16,484 nucleotides of DNA, from NCBI RefSeq assembly GCF_029054785.1, contig NZ_JAIDEN010000050.1, positions 1 through 16,484 of the forward strand, given 5' to 3'. Source of the stretch: Duncaniella sp. (lineage in GTDB: Bacteria; Bacteroidota; Bacteroidia; Bacteroidales; Muribaculaceae). The notes under the pieces were generated by a model that ran no database searches, had not been told where the DNA came from, and saw nothing but the letters and a program-made list of their open reading frames with translations. Made by a program: the position numbers and the translations under genes. Shown here piece after piece: positions 1-7,877 of this stretch; position 1 is the first letter of the stretch; every line of letters starts with the position of its first letter.

Positions 1-68
1 CCCTCGACTTGCATGTGTTAAGCCTGTCGCTAGCGTTCATCCTGAGCCAGGATCAAACTCTTCGTTGT
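1..68 (-). rRNA. rrs: 16S ribosomal RNA, 5' end only (partial)
   Basis: Read on the minus strand, positions 61 down to 1 carry the universal 16S start (AGAGTTTGATCCTGGCTCAG), followed by a Bacteroidales-like stretch running through GATGAACGCTAGCGACAGG to CATGCAAGTCGAGGG. By analogy with E. coli, where AGAGTTTG begins at base 8, the mature 5' end should lie near position 68; this is an estimate. The rest of the gene lies beyond the left edge of the window. The gene is transcribed leftward, in the same direction as serC-serA, and has its own promoters upstream. Confidence 0.97.
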
Positions 69-365
69 TGTCTATTTTATTTTTCTTTTCTTCTTATTAA
101 TATAAGAGCAAGTGAAAACTCAAGACGTTTTGTTCTGTTTCTTTTTGCTTTCACAGAAACCGACTCTTCAATGAGAGTTGACAAAGAGTAAACTCTTTGT
201 CGTTCCTGACTGACCTTCGGTCTATAAACGCCGGATTTGGAAATTGACAGAGATCGCTTCTTCTACTTCGAGTAGAAGAGTTGACTCTTGTACTACTTCG
301 TTATGTTGCAAATATTTCAATGTTCTCTTTTGCGCTTTCTCGATCGCCGTAGCGTTTAGCGGAAA
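69..365 (-). other. 16S rRNA leader (untranslated, structured)
   Basis: This stretch lies between the mature 16S 5' end and the predicted start from the nearer rRNA promoter, and holds no credible gene. It contains several short inverted repeats. Arms at 181-188 and 193-200 (ACAAAGAG and CTCTTTGT) enclose a 4-base loop. Arms at 259-267 and 271-279 enclose a 3-base TCG/CGA loop. Weaker arms (ACTCT/AGAGT) lie near 162-178. Such leaders usually guide rRNA processing and antitermination. On the minus strand, 110-102 reads TGCTCTTAT, which resembles the NusB/S10-binding boxA (TGCTCTTTA) about 35 bases before the 16S; this match is tentative. I see no protein-coding signal. Confidence 0.7.
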
Positions 366-371
366 ACTTTG

Positions 372-403
372 CAAAGGTACAACCCTTATTTGAATCTCGC
401 AAA
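372..403 (-). promoter_or_regulatory. rRNA promoter P1 (proximal), Bacteroidota type
   Basis: On the minus strand there is TTTG (403-400), a 20-base spacer, and TACCTTTG (379-372). This is an exact match to the Bacteroidota housekeeping promoter form TTTG-N(about 20)-TAnnTTTG, read by the primary sigma factor. Transcription would start near 365, giving a leader of roughly 300 bases before the 16S. The same -7 octamer and spacer recur at the distal promoter, which strengthens the call. Confidence 0.8.
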
Positions 404-517
404 TTTTTCTGAGATTTTAACTTTTCTTAAGATTTGAGCAGCGAACCGTTCGTACTCCTAACTTGTTATCATCTCTTAAGCTCTACCGCCGTAGGCCTTG
501 CTTCTCAAAAGCGAGTG

Positions 518-549
518 CAAAGGTAGACATTTCTCTCATTCCCTCCAAA
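518..549 (-). promoter_or_regulatory. rRNA promoter P2 (distal), Bacteroidota type
   Basis: On the minus strand there is TTTG (549-546), a 20-base spacer, and TACCTTTG (525-518), the same elements and spacing as the proximal promoter 146 bases downstream. The upstream flank (550-620) is AT-rich with T/A runs and could act like an UP element, but that is inference. Predicted transcription start is near 511. Tandem promoters are the usual arrangement for bacterial rRNA operons. Confidence 0.78.
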
Positions 550-956
550 TTTTCATGGGTATTTTAACAGATTTTTAACAGTTAAGAGCCATTTTGCCTA
601 CTTTTGAGGCATTTTCAGGCTAATTTCAAGCCTTCAGACGCATATTAACAATAATCCGACATTTTTGCCATCAGCATGAAATAACAGTGCAGAGCAATAA
701 AGAATTTTCAAAAAAGCCACGTTTAATCCCCCTTTACCCTACAAGACTTCGCTCTTTTTTTTGCGATCAATTGCCAAGCAAGCCGATAAAAAAATCGCCC
801 ACCACCAAAGAAAATTTTCACTTTATAGCCATTCGTCCAAATACACCTATTATATATAGGGGATTTTTTGCGATTTACTCCGAAAAAATCTCGGCGACCA
901 CGCGACAGCTCCAATCAAGACTCTCAGACAAGAGCTCAGGATTCCACAACAACACT
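550..956. other. AT-rich intergenic stretch between serA terminator and rRNA promoters
   Basis: About 400 bases without a convincing gene. An open frame of 104 codons on the plus strand (687-1001) starts at GTG, has a low-complexity basic composition and runs into the serA terminator, so I do not call it. The stretch has a repeated TTTTAACAG near 560-580 and a small A/T palindrome at 846-860 (CCTAT/ATAGG). A 15-base string at 842-856 also occurs at 10705-10719. No tRNA was seen. Confidence 0.6.
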
Positions 957-1011
957 AAAAAAAGCATCCTCCCGGTCTCAGATTGCAAATTCACAATCTG
1001 AGACCGGGAGG
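957..1011 (-). terminator. Rho-independent terminator of serC-serA
   Basis: A perfect 18-base inverted repeat (arms 968-985 and 994-1011) encloses an 8-base loop. Read on the minus strand the hairpin is followed within 4 bases by seven T residues (963-957). There is no T run on the plus-strand side, so it acts leftward. It ends 28 bases after the serA stop codon and separates the serine operon from the rRNA transcription unit downstream. Confidence 0.93.
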
Positions 1012-1038
1012 AATTGCGTGTATGTGTACTGAATATTA

Positions 1039-1959
1039 TTATTTATTCACGCGGAAACGCTGTTCGCCTGTTGTCAGGAAACTGATCACCTGGCGGGCAG
1101 CTGCGATGCCTGCGTTGATATTGGCTTCGGAAGTCTGTGCTCCCATTTTCTTAGGAGTAAAGAACACACGGTCGCCAAAACGCTCCTTGATCTCAGCAGC
1201 GCGTTCGGGAGCCACATCGGCAGCATACTTGAGGTCAGCACGTTCGTCAAGCGCACGGATCAGACCTTCCTCATCAATAACCTCCTTGCGGGCAGTATTG
1301 ATCAGCAAGCCTCCCTTAGGCATTGAAGCGATGAGATCATAGCCGATTGAATTACGGGTCTCAGGAGTGGCAGGGATATGGATCGAAACCACTTTATTCT
1401 GACGATAAAGTTCCTCGACAGAGTGGACAGGAGAGACTCCGGCTTCCTTCATGACATCATCAAGGCAATAGGGATCCAAAGCCGACACACTCATTTCAAA
1501 GCCGCGGGCAATGCGGGCCACGTTACGGCCTACCTGACCGAAAGCCTGGATACCGAGAGTCTTGTCCTTAAGTTCAGTTCCCGAAGTGCCATTATACATA
1601 TTGCGGCACATCATTACCGCCAGGCCGAATACGAGTTCGGCGACAGCATTTGAATTCTGACCGGGAGTGTTCTGCACGCACACGCCGCGAGCCGTAGCGG
1701 CTTCAAGATCGACATTGTCATAGCCGGCACCTGCACGAACCACAACTTTCAGCGAAGGAGCGGCTGCGAGCACTTCGGCATCGACCTTATCACTGCGGAT
1801 AATCAGAGCATCAACAGTAGCCACCGCGTCAAGAAGCTCCTGACGTGAGGTATATTTTTCAAGAAGCACGAGTTCAGCGCCTGCCTCTTCGATCACTTTT
1901 CTCATACCGTCCACAGCCACGGCTGCAAAAGGCTTTTCAGTTGCAATAAGAACCTTCAT
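1039..1959 (-). CDS. serA: D-3-phosphoglycerate dehydrogenase (short form, Lys-type)
   Basis: The enzyme oxidises 3-phosphoglycerate to 3-phosphohydroxypyruvate with NAD, the first committed step of serine synthesis, in the cytosol. The 306-residue protein has the D-2-hydroxyacid dehydrogenase fold: an N-terminal substrate half with RAGAGYDNVDL (75-85), a nucleotide-binding region GIQAFGQVG (136-144) with acidic D162 after it, and catalytic Arg224 in NTARKEVID. It lacks the C-terminal ACT domain of long SerA proteins, so allosteric serine inhibition by that route is unlikely. The usual catalytic His of the TPH motif is Lys270 (TPKKMGAQT), as in the Entamoeba 'type IIIK' enzyme. The first G of GxGxxG is Ala139. 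It starts 17 bases after serC ends, so the two are probably co-transcribed. Identity is near certain; the residue equivalences come from recall, not an alignment. Confidence 0.95.
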   Translation of the reverse strand: MKVLIATEKPFAAVAVDGMRKVIEEAGAELVLLEKYTSRQELLDAVATVDALIIRSDKVDAEVLAAAPSLKVVVRAGAGYDNVDLEAATARGVCVQNTPGQNSNAVAELVFGLAVMMCRNMYNGTSGTELKDKTLGIQAFGQVGRNVARIARGFEMSVSALDPYCLDDVMKEAGVSPVHSVEELYRQNKVVSIHIPATPETRNSIGYDLIASMPKGGLLINTARKEVIDEEGLIRALDERADLKYAADVAPERAAEIKERFGDRVFFTPKKMGAQTSEANINAGIAAARQVISFLTTGEQRFRVNK

Positions 1960-1976
1960 AATCTAAGTTTTTTTGA

Positions 1977-3047
1977 TCAGTGAGCCTTTTCAAAATCATT
2001 CATCGCATCGACGAGTGCCTGAACGCTTTCGATCGGAAGCGCATTGTAGAGCGAAGCGCGGAAACCGCCTACCGAACGGTGGCCCTTGATGCCGACAATG
2101 CCACGAGCGGCACAGAAGTCAACGAATTCTTTTTCAAGTTCCTTATATTCGGGAGTCATGACAAAAGTGACATTCATGATCGAACGGGAGTCGGGATCAG
2201 TCACTGTGCCCACAAACATCTTGCTTGCATCAATGGCCTCATAGAGCAGAGCTGCCTTGGCAAGGTCGCGTTTTTCCATTTCTTTCACGCCGCCAAGCTC
2301 CTTGTAGTAGCGGAGAGTCTGAAGTGAAGAAAACACGGGGAGTACCGGAGGAGTGTTGAACATCGAACCCTTCTTGATATGGGTGCGATAGTCAAGCATT
2401 GTCGGGATCTGACGGTCGACTTTACCGAGGGCGTCCTCCTTGACAATGACGAGAGTGGCACCGGCGGGACCGAGGTTCTTCTGAGCGCCGGCATAGATGA
2501 GATCATACTTGGAGACATCGACCGGACGAGAGAAGATATCCGACGACATATCGGCGATCACAGGCACCTTCACATCAGGATCCTTGCGGAGTTCGGTGCC
2601 GTAGATGGTATTGTTGGTTGTAATGTGGAAATAATCAAGATCTTCAGGCACTGTATAATCCTTCGGATAATAAGTGTAATTGGCTTCCTTTGAAGAAGCG
2701 AGGACTTCGACTTCACCGAAAAGGCGCGCTTCCTTGATGGCATTGGCAGCCCATGTACCGGTATCGAGATAGCCGGCTTTCGAACGCAGGAAATTGAACG
2801 GAGCCATGCAGAACTGGAGGCTGGCACCACCACCGAGATAAAGCACATGATAGCCTTCAGGGACATCGAGAAGTTCCTTGACAAGCTGCTGGGCTTCATC
2901 CATTACAGCGACAAATTCCTTGCCGCGATGTGACACCTCAAGAAGTGAAAGACCGGTATTGGCAAAGTTGATAATCGCATCGGCAGTATTCTTGATAGTG
3001 TATTCACTAAGAATAGAGGGGCCGGCGGAGAAATTATGCTTCTTCAT
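1977..3047 (-). CDS. serC: Phosphoserine aminotransferase
   Basis: A PLP enzyme that transaminates 3-phosphohydroxypyruvate with glutamate to give phosphoserine; it can also act in pyridoxal phosphate synthesis. The 356-residue product starts MKKHNFSAGPSIL, the family's usual N-terminus. Visible motifs are GGGASLQF (72-79, cofactor phosphate), W99 (ring stacking), TTNNTIYGTE (143-152), D166 (pyridine nitrogen) and the Schiff-base K190 in YAGAQKN. The C-terminal HRSVGGFRASLYNALP is typical of the family. The frame stays open upstream to 3272, but those 75 codons do not resemble the family and lie across a good promoter, so I place the start at 3047. It is first in the serC-serA operon. No phosphoserine phosphatase gene is in this window. 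Confidence 0.96.
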   Translation of the reverse strand: MKKHNFSAGPSILSEYTIKNTADAIINFANTGLSLLEVSHRGKEFVAVMDEAQQLVKELLDVPEGYHVLYLGGGASLQFCMAPFNFLRSKAGYLDTGTWAANAIKEARLFGEVEVLASSKEANYTYYPKDYTVPEDLDYFHITTNNTIYGTELRKDPDVKVPVIADMSSDIFSRPVDVSKYDLIYAGAQKNLGPAGATLVIVKEDALGKVDRQIPTMLDYRTHIKKGSMFNTPPVLPVFSSLQTLRYYKELGGVKEMEKRDLAKAALLYEAIDASKMFVGTVTDPDSRSIMNVTFVMTPEYKELEKEFVDFCAARGIVGIKGHRSVGGFRASLYNALPIESVQALVDAMNDFEKAH

Positions 3048-3124
3048 AACTGAAAAAATGGGATTAATGAAAGTTTGCGTGATCAAAAAAATCGTCAGTT
3101 GCGAGACCACAACCTTCGACCCCG

Positions 3125-3154
3125 CAAATATAGTGAATTTTTCAATCCTCCAAA
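3125..3154 (-). promoter_or_regulatory. Probable serC-serA promoter
   Basis: On the minus strand there is TTTG (3154-3151), an 18-base spacer and TATATTTG (3132-3125). The -7 octamer matches TAnnTTTG exactly; the spacer is a little shorter than the 20 bases of the rRNA promoters in this window. Predicted transcription start is near 3118, giving a 5' leader of about 70 bases before the serC ATG at 3047. No Shine-Dalgarno sequence precedes that ATG, which is normal for this phylum. Confidence 0.65.
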
Positions 3155-3490
3155 CATTAAGTGCATGAAAATATAGAAATTTTTCCGTAATTACATTATT
3201 TTCGACTACTCTCCCGCCTTTTAACCTATTTTTACACCGCGAAAACAGACTCTTCCAGCCGATATATGCCATCCATTGACATATTCGTGTTGTCTATTGG
3301 CACTTTGTTTGACGGATACTCACAATTGACTAATTTTACTAACAGGAGCCCGTAACGCAAATTCAGGCTTTTACCATATTAACACTTTGAACTTTTTTTA
3401 ATGCACAAATGTTAATAAGGAGATTTAGAGTTTGTTTAACAACCTCTTAGTTTTCATCCAGTGCAATTTAATTCAACACAGAGTAGGTAA
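3155..3490. other. Divergent intergenic region, serC / efflux operon
   Basis: About 340 bases between the serC promoter and the adaptor start. I see no gene, tRNA or clear operator. The efflux operon should have its promoter here, reading rightward, but I found no good TTTG-N20-TAnnTTTG match. The nearest candidates (ACACTTTG at 3382-3389 and TAGAGTTTG at 3426-3434) deviate from the consensus or lack a proper -33 element. Confidence 0.5.
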
Positions 3491-4765
3491 ATGAATTTCA
3501 ATCACATCAGCAAATCAATCGGTTCGAAATTAAACACCGGATTCAAATCAGCCAAAAAGCATACGCCTCACAGCAAGAAAGCATGGCTGGTCATAGCTCT
3601 TATAGTCCTGATCATCGCTGCGGGACTTTATTTCCTCATGCGTCCGAAACATCAGACCTCCCCTCTGCCTATCGTGGAAGTTGAAACCGTCAGGACAGGC
3701 AATGTCAATATCTATGGTGAATACGTCGGACGAATCAGAGCCCAGCAGTTTGTCGAGATCCACGCCCGCGTTGAAGGCTACCTTGAAAGTATGCTCTTCA
3801 AAGAAGGATCGTATATAGAAAAAGGACAGACTCTGTTCATCATTGACCCACGTCTTTACAAAGCCAATGCCAATAAAGCACGCGCTCAGCTCAACAAAGC
3901 ACGCGCTCAGGCTCAGAAAGCCAAACGCGACTTCGAACGCATCAAGCCTCTCTATGCCCAGAACGCAGCCTCACAGCTCGACCTGGACAACGCGACCGCA
4001 GCCTATGAAAGCGCCAACGCCGAAGTCACCGTCAGCGAAGCCGACCTCACCCAGGCCGAACTGACACTCGGCTACACCCGTGTGTCGTCTCCGATTTCCG
4101 GCTACATTTCAGAACGCGTGGCCGACATCGGCACCTGGGTCGGCCCGTCAGGAGGCAAATCGCTCCTTGCGACAGTTGTCAAAAGCGACACCGTCAGAGT
4201 CGACTTCTCCATGACCGCCCTTGACTACCTCCGAAGCAAAGACCGCAACGTCAATCTCGGTGGCTCAGACTCCACTCACAAATGGAATTCATTCGTGACA
4301 ATCACGCTCGCCGACGGTTCGGAGTATCCCCACAAGGGACTTGTCGATTTCGCCGATCCGCAGGTCGATCCGAAGACCGGCACATTCTCCGTCCGAGCCG
4401 AGATGCCTAACCCGGACCACAGCCTTCTGCCGGGCGAATTCACAAAAGTCCGTGTGCTCCTTGACGTCCGCGAAGAAGCCATCGAAATCCCGTCTAAAGC
4501 CCTCATCATCGAAAAAGGCGGAGCCTATGTCTATGTCATCCGCCCCGACAGCATCGCCGAAAAGCGCTTCATCGAAACCGGCCCTGAGGTCGGCAACTCG
4601 ACCATTGTCGAACGCGGCCTGGCCAAAGGCGAAAAAATCGTTGTTGAAGGCTACCACAAACTCTCCCACAACACAAAAGTAAATCCCGTTCCGGCACCAG
4701 CCCCCGAAAGCGGAAAGACATCCGATTCTCCGCAACCGGAAGCCGTCAATGTAAAGGAGGAGTAA
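3491..4765 (+). CDS. RND efflux periplasmic adaptor (AcrA/MexA family)
   Basis: This is the membrane fusion protein that links an inner-membrane RND pump to an outer-membrane channel. The 424 residues have a basic N-terminus followed by one hydrophobic segment (31-50). There is no lipobox Cys, so it is probably membrane-anchored by this segment rather than a lipoprotein. Next come the first half of the lipoyl-like domain (about 81-120, with HARVEGYLES and EGSYIEKGQTLF), an alpha-helical hairpin rich in Ala, Lys and Gln (about 121-187), the second lipoyl half (SPISGYISERV, 200-210), a beta-barrel (about 227-320) and a membrane-proximal domain to about 394. A Pro- and Glu-rich tail follows. It is first in a three-gene operon, 4 bases before the pump gene. 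The transported substrate cannot be inferred. Confidence 0.94.
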   Translation: MNFNHISKSIGSKLNTGFKSAKKHTPHSKKAWLVIALIVLIIAAGLYFLMRPKHQTSPLPIVEVETVRTGNVNIYGEYVGRIRAQQFVEIHARVEGYLESMLFKEGSYIEKGQTLFIIDPRLYKANANKARAQLNKARAQAQKAKRDFERIKPLYAQNAASQLDLDNATAAYESANAEVTVSEADLTQAELTLGYTRVSSPISGYISERVADIGTWVGPSGGKSLLATVVKSDTVRVDFSMTALDYLRSKDRNVNLGGSDSTHKWNSFVTITLADGSEYPHKGLVDFADPQVDPKTGTFSVRAEMPNPDHSLLPGEFTKVRVLLDVREEAIEIPSKALIIEKGGAYVYVIRPDSIAEKRFIETGPEVGNSTIVERGLAKGEKIVVEGYHKLSHNTKVNPVPAPAPESGKTSDSPQPEAVNVKEE

Positions 4766-4769
4766 GCCT
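4753..4769 (+). promoter_or_regulatory. Strong Shine-Dalgarno of the RND pump gene
   Basis: AAAGGAGG (4753-4760) sits 9 bases before the ATG at 4770 and overlaps the last codons of the adaptor gene. Most genes in this window lack such a site, as is usual in Bacteroidota, so this one stands out. It fixes the pump start and suggests independent or coupled initiation on the operon mRNA. Confidence 0.75.
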
Positions 4770-7700
4770 ATGAAAAAAAATTTCTTTCTTGACCATCCCG
4801 TATTCTCGATAGTCATCTCGATCGTGATTTTCATCGTCGGCGCAATCGGACTGACACTCCTTCCGGTCGACCAATATCCCCAGATAGTCCCGCCGGTTGT
4901 AAAGATCACAGCATCCTATCCCGGCGCCGACGCGCAGACTGTCACACAGGCCGTCGCAACCCCGATCGAGCAGGAACTGAACGGAACGCCAGGCATGATC
5001 TACATGTCGTCATCCAGCTCCAACTCCGGTGGTTTCACAGCTCTGGTGACCTTCGACATCGACACCGATCCGGAACTCGCTGCCGTCGACATCCAGAACC
5101 GTGTGAAAAAAGCCGAGTCACGCCTCCCCGCGGAAGTTGTCCAGAACGGCATCTCTGTCTCAAAAGAAACGGCAAACAGACTGATGACCATCACAATCCA
5201 GTCTGCCGACCCGAAATTTGACGAAATCTACCTCAGCAACTACACTACCCTCAACATCCTCGACCCCCTGCGCCGCATCCCCGGAGTCGGAAGCGTCAGC
5301 AACGTCGGCAGCCGCTATTACGCCATGCAGATATGGGTAGCCCCCGACAAACTTGCCGACCTCGGCCTCACCGTCAAAGACATCCAGAACGCCCTCAAGG
5401 ACCAGAACCGCGAATCAGCCGCAGGCGCCCTCGGCCAGGCACCCGCAACCGATATTGATGTCACAATGCCGATCATCGCCCGCGGACGCCTCTCGTCTGT
5501 CGCAGAATTTGAAGACATCGTGCTCCGCGCAGGCTCCAACGGCTCCCTTATCCGGCTCAAAGACGTGGCCCGCGTCTCGCTCGAAGCCTCAAGCTACTCG
5601 ACCGAAAGCGGCATCAACGGAGGCAATGCCGCCGTGCTCAACATCAATATGCTCCCAGGCTCCAACGCCATGGAAGTAGCTGAAGCCGTAAAGAAGGAAA
5701 TGGAGATCATTGCCAAAAGCTTTCCGGAAGGGATCAGCTATGACATTCCCTTTGACATGACCACATATATCAAAGAGTCGATCCACCACGTCTACCGGAC
5801 ATTTTTCGAAGCTCTGATCCTTGTGATCCTCGTGGTCTTCCTGTCGTTGCAGAACTGGCGCACAACTCTCATCCCGATCATTGCCGTACCGATCTCCCTG
5901 GTCGGCACCTTCGGAGTCATGCTCATGTTCGGATTCTCGCTGAACATGCTGACACTCCTTGGCCTGATCCTTGCGATCGGCATCGTGGTCGATGACGCCA
6001 TCGTCGTCGTGGAAAACGTAGACCGAATCATGAACACCGAACGCCTGTCGCCCTACGAAGCGACAGCCAAAGCCATGAGCAACCTCGGAGGAGCCCTGAT
6101 CGCAATGTCACTGGTTCTCTGCGCGGTTTTCATCCCTGTGAGCTTCCTTCCGGGCATCACCGGACAGCTCTACCGACAGTTCACCATCACCATCGCAGTA
6201 TCGGTCATCATTTCGACCATCGTCGCACTGACACTGTCACCCGTAATGTGCGCCAAACTGCTCAAGCCGACCAACGGCAGGCGCCGCCGGGCCAGAATCT
6301 TCCGCCTGATCAACATCTGGCTCAACCGCGGCAACAAATTCTACGGACGCACCATCATGCGCGCCCTCTCCCATCCCCGCCGGATGTATGCGGCCTTCGG
6401 ACTCGCTCTCGTTTTCATCTACATGATGAACTCCCTGATGCCACGAAGCTTCATGTCACAGGAAGACCAGGGCTACTTCACGGTAGAACTTGAACTTCCC
6501 GAAGGCTCCACCATCGAGCGCAGCCGCGAAGTGACCGAAAGGGCAATGGACTATCTCATGCAAGATCCAGACGTGCAATATGTCCTGAACGTGACCGGAT
6601 CATCGCCGCGAGTAGGCACCAACCCGGCCCACTCCCAGCTGACCGTAATTCTCAAACCCTGGGATGAACGCACGTCCGGCAACATCGCCGAAGTCCGCCA
6701 GCGTATCCATGAACGCCTCTCTCAGTATCCCGAAAGCAAGGCCTACATCTTCTCGCCGTCGATCATCCCCGGTTTAGGCAGTTCAGGAGGCTTCGAGATG
6801 GTTCTTGAGGCCAGAGGCGATGCTACTTATTCTGATCTTCAGAACGCCGTCGACACTCTGCGCCACTACGCGGCAATGACCCCGTCCATCGCCGATCTCT
6901 CGACATCAATGCAGGCCGACATACCGCAGCTATACTTCGATGTCGACCGAGACCGCGCCAAGATGCAGGGCATTCCGGTCAGCGACATTTTCTCGACCAT
7001 GAAAGCCTTCACTGGCTCGATCTATGTCAATGACTTCAATATGTTCAACCGCATCTACCGCGTCTACATCCAGGCCGAGGCCCCCTACCGCTCACGCCGC
7101 GACAACATGAACCTCTTCTTCGTCAAGAGCGCCGACAACACAATGGTGCCAATCTCCTCTCTCGGAACCTCCCATTTCACAACAGGTCCCGGCACCATCG
7201 GGCGCTTCAACATGTTCAACTCCGCCACTATCTCCGGCGAAGCGGCCCACGGTTACAGCACCGGCGAAGCCATGGATGCCCTTGAAAAAATCGTCAGAGA
7301 GAAACTGCCTGAGAACATCGGCGTCGAATGGAGCGGCCTTTCCTATCAGGAACGCCACGAAAGCAGCAGCACCGGTCTTGTACTCGGCCTGGCCCTGCTC
7401 TTCGTCTTCCTCTTCCTTGCCGCACAGTATGAAAGCTGGTCAGTGCCCCTTGCAGTAATCCTCTCCCTGCCGATTGCAGGAGTCGGCGCCTACCTCGGCA
7501 TCTGGATCTGCGGACTGGAAAACAATATCTACTTCCAGATCGGACTGGTCATGCTCGTAGGCCTTGTGGCGAAAAACGCGATCCTCATCGTCGAATTCGC
7601 CAAAGAGGAAGTCGAAAAAGGAGCCGACGCTGTCCATGCGGCCCTGACCGCCGCCCGCCTGCGCTTCCGCCCGATCGTCATGACCTCACTGGCCTTCATG

Positions 7701-7877
7701 CTCGGCCTGCTCCCGCTCCTCTTCGCCTCAGGCCCCGGATCGGCTGCCCGACGCGACATCGGCACAGGCGTATTCTTCGGAATGCTTGTAGCAATCACGA
7801 TCGGCATCGTGTTCGTGCCCTTCTTCTTTGTTGCAATCAACAAATTCACAACCCGCAAACGCTCTCTGAAAAAATGA
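4770..7877 (+). CDS. RND multidrug efflux pump, inner-membrane subunit (AcrB/MexB, HAE1 family)
   Basis: A proton-driven antiporter that exports drugs or other amphiphiles through the tripartite complex. The 1035 residues match the usual AcrB length. TM1 lies at about 10-31, and the porter segments at about 35-335 and 560-865 show the family's two-fold repeat. Proton-relay residues are D408 and D409 in TM4 (GIVVDDAIVVVENV), K935 in TM10 (GLVAKNAILIVEFA) and R967 in TM11 (RFRPIVMTSLAF); all are present, so the pump should be active. The family sequences LPVDQYPQIVPP (31-42) and FLPGITGQLYRQF (459-471) are intact. The ATG is set by a good Shine-Dalgarno site. The gene overlaps the outer-membrane channel gene by 4 bases. 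It belongs to the hydrophobe/amphiphile exporters and not to the heavy-metal (CusA-like) branch; the exact substrate is unknown. Confidence 0.97.
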   Translation: MKKNFFLDHPVFSIVISIVIFIVGAIGLTLLPVDQYPQIVPPVVKITASYPGADAQTVTQAVATPIEQELNGTPGMIYMSSSSSNSGGFTALVTFDIDTDPELAAVDIQNRVKKAESRLPAEVVQNGISVSKETANRLMTITIQSADPKFDEIYLSNYTTLNILDPLRRIPGVGSVSNVGSRYYAMQIWVAPDKLADLGLTVKDIQNALKDQNRESAAGALGQAPATDIDVTMPIIARGRLSSVAEFEDIVLRAGSNGSLIRLKDVARVSLEASSYSTESGINGGNAAVLNINMLPGSNAMEVAEAVKKEMEIIAKSFPEGISYDIPFDMTTYIKESIHHVYRTFFEALILVILVVFLSLQNWRTTLIPIIAVPISLVGTFGVMLMFGFSLNMLTLLGLILAIGIVVDDAIVVVENVDRIMNTERLSPYEATAKAMSNLGGALIAMSLVLCAVFIPVSFLPGITGQLYRQFTITIAVSVIISTIVALTLSPVMCAKLLKPTNGRRRRARIFRLINIWLNRGNKFYGRTIMRALSHPRRMYAAFGLALVFIYMMNSLMPRSFMSQEDQGYFTVELELPEGSTIERSREVTERAMDYLMQDPDVQYVLNVTGSSPRVGTNPAHSQLTVILKPWDERTSGNIAEVRQRIHERLSQYPESKAYIFSPSIIPGLGSSGGFEMVLEARGDATYSDLQNAVDTLRHYAAMTPSIADLSTSMQADIPQLYFDVDRDRAKMQGIPVSDIFSTMKAFTGSIYVNDFNMFNRIYRVYIQAEAPYRSRRDNMNLFFVKSADNTMVPISSLGTSHFTTGPGTIGRFNMFNSATISGEAAHGYSTGEAMDALEKIVREKLPENIGVEWSGLSYQERHESSSTGLVLGLALLFVFLFLAAQYESWSVPLAVILSLPIAGVGAYLGIWICGLENNIYFQIGLVMLVGLVAKNAILIVEFAKEEVEKGADAVHAALTAARLRFRPIVMTSLAFMLGLLPLLFASGPGSAARRDIGTGVFFGMLVAITIGIVFVPFFFVAINKFTTRKRSLKK

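Noticed and set aside
181..200. Near-palindrome ACAAAGAGT-AA-ACTCTTTGT as a protein operator
   Set aside because: It lies inside the rRNA leader, where an RNA hairpin with a 4-base loop is the simpler reading.
687..1001. Open frame of 104 codons on the plus strand upstream of the rRNA promoters
   Set aside because: GTG start, low-complexity Lys/Ser/Pro-rich product without a recognisable domain, and it runs through the serA terminator hairpin.
3048..3272. 75-codon upstream extension of serC
   Set aside because: The family N-terminus begins at 3047, the extension looks like translated non-coding A/T-rich DNA, and a good promoter lies inside it.
3840..3910. Short repeated stretch (AAAGCACGCGCTCAG twice) in the adaptor gene
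   Set aside because: It encodes the repeated KARAQ of the alpha-helical hairpin, normal for this family, and is not a mobile or CRISPR-like repeat.
4289..4909. Open frame of 206 codons antisense to the adaptor/pump junction
   Set aside because: It overlaps two well-supported genes, is Phe/Gly/Asp-rich as expected for a shadow frame, and has no recognisable domain.
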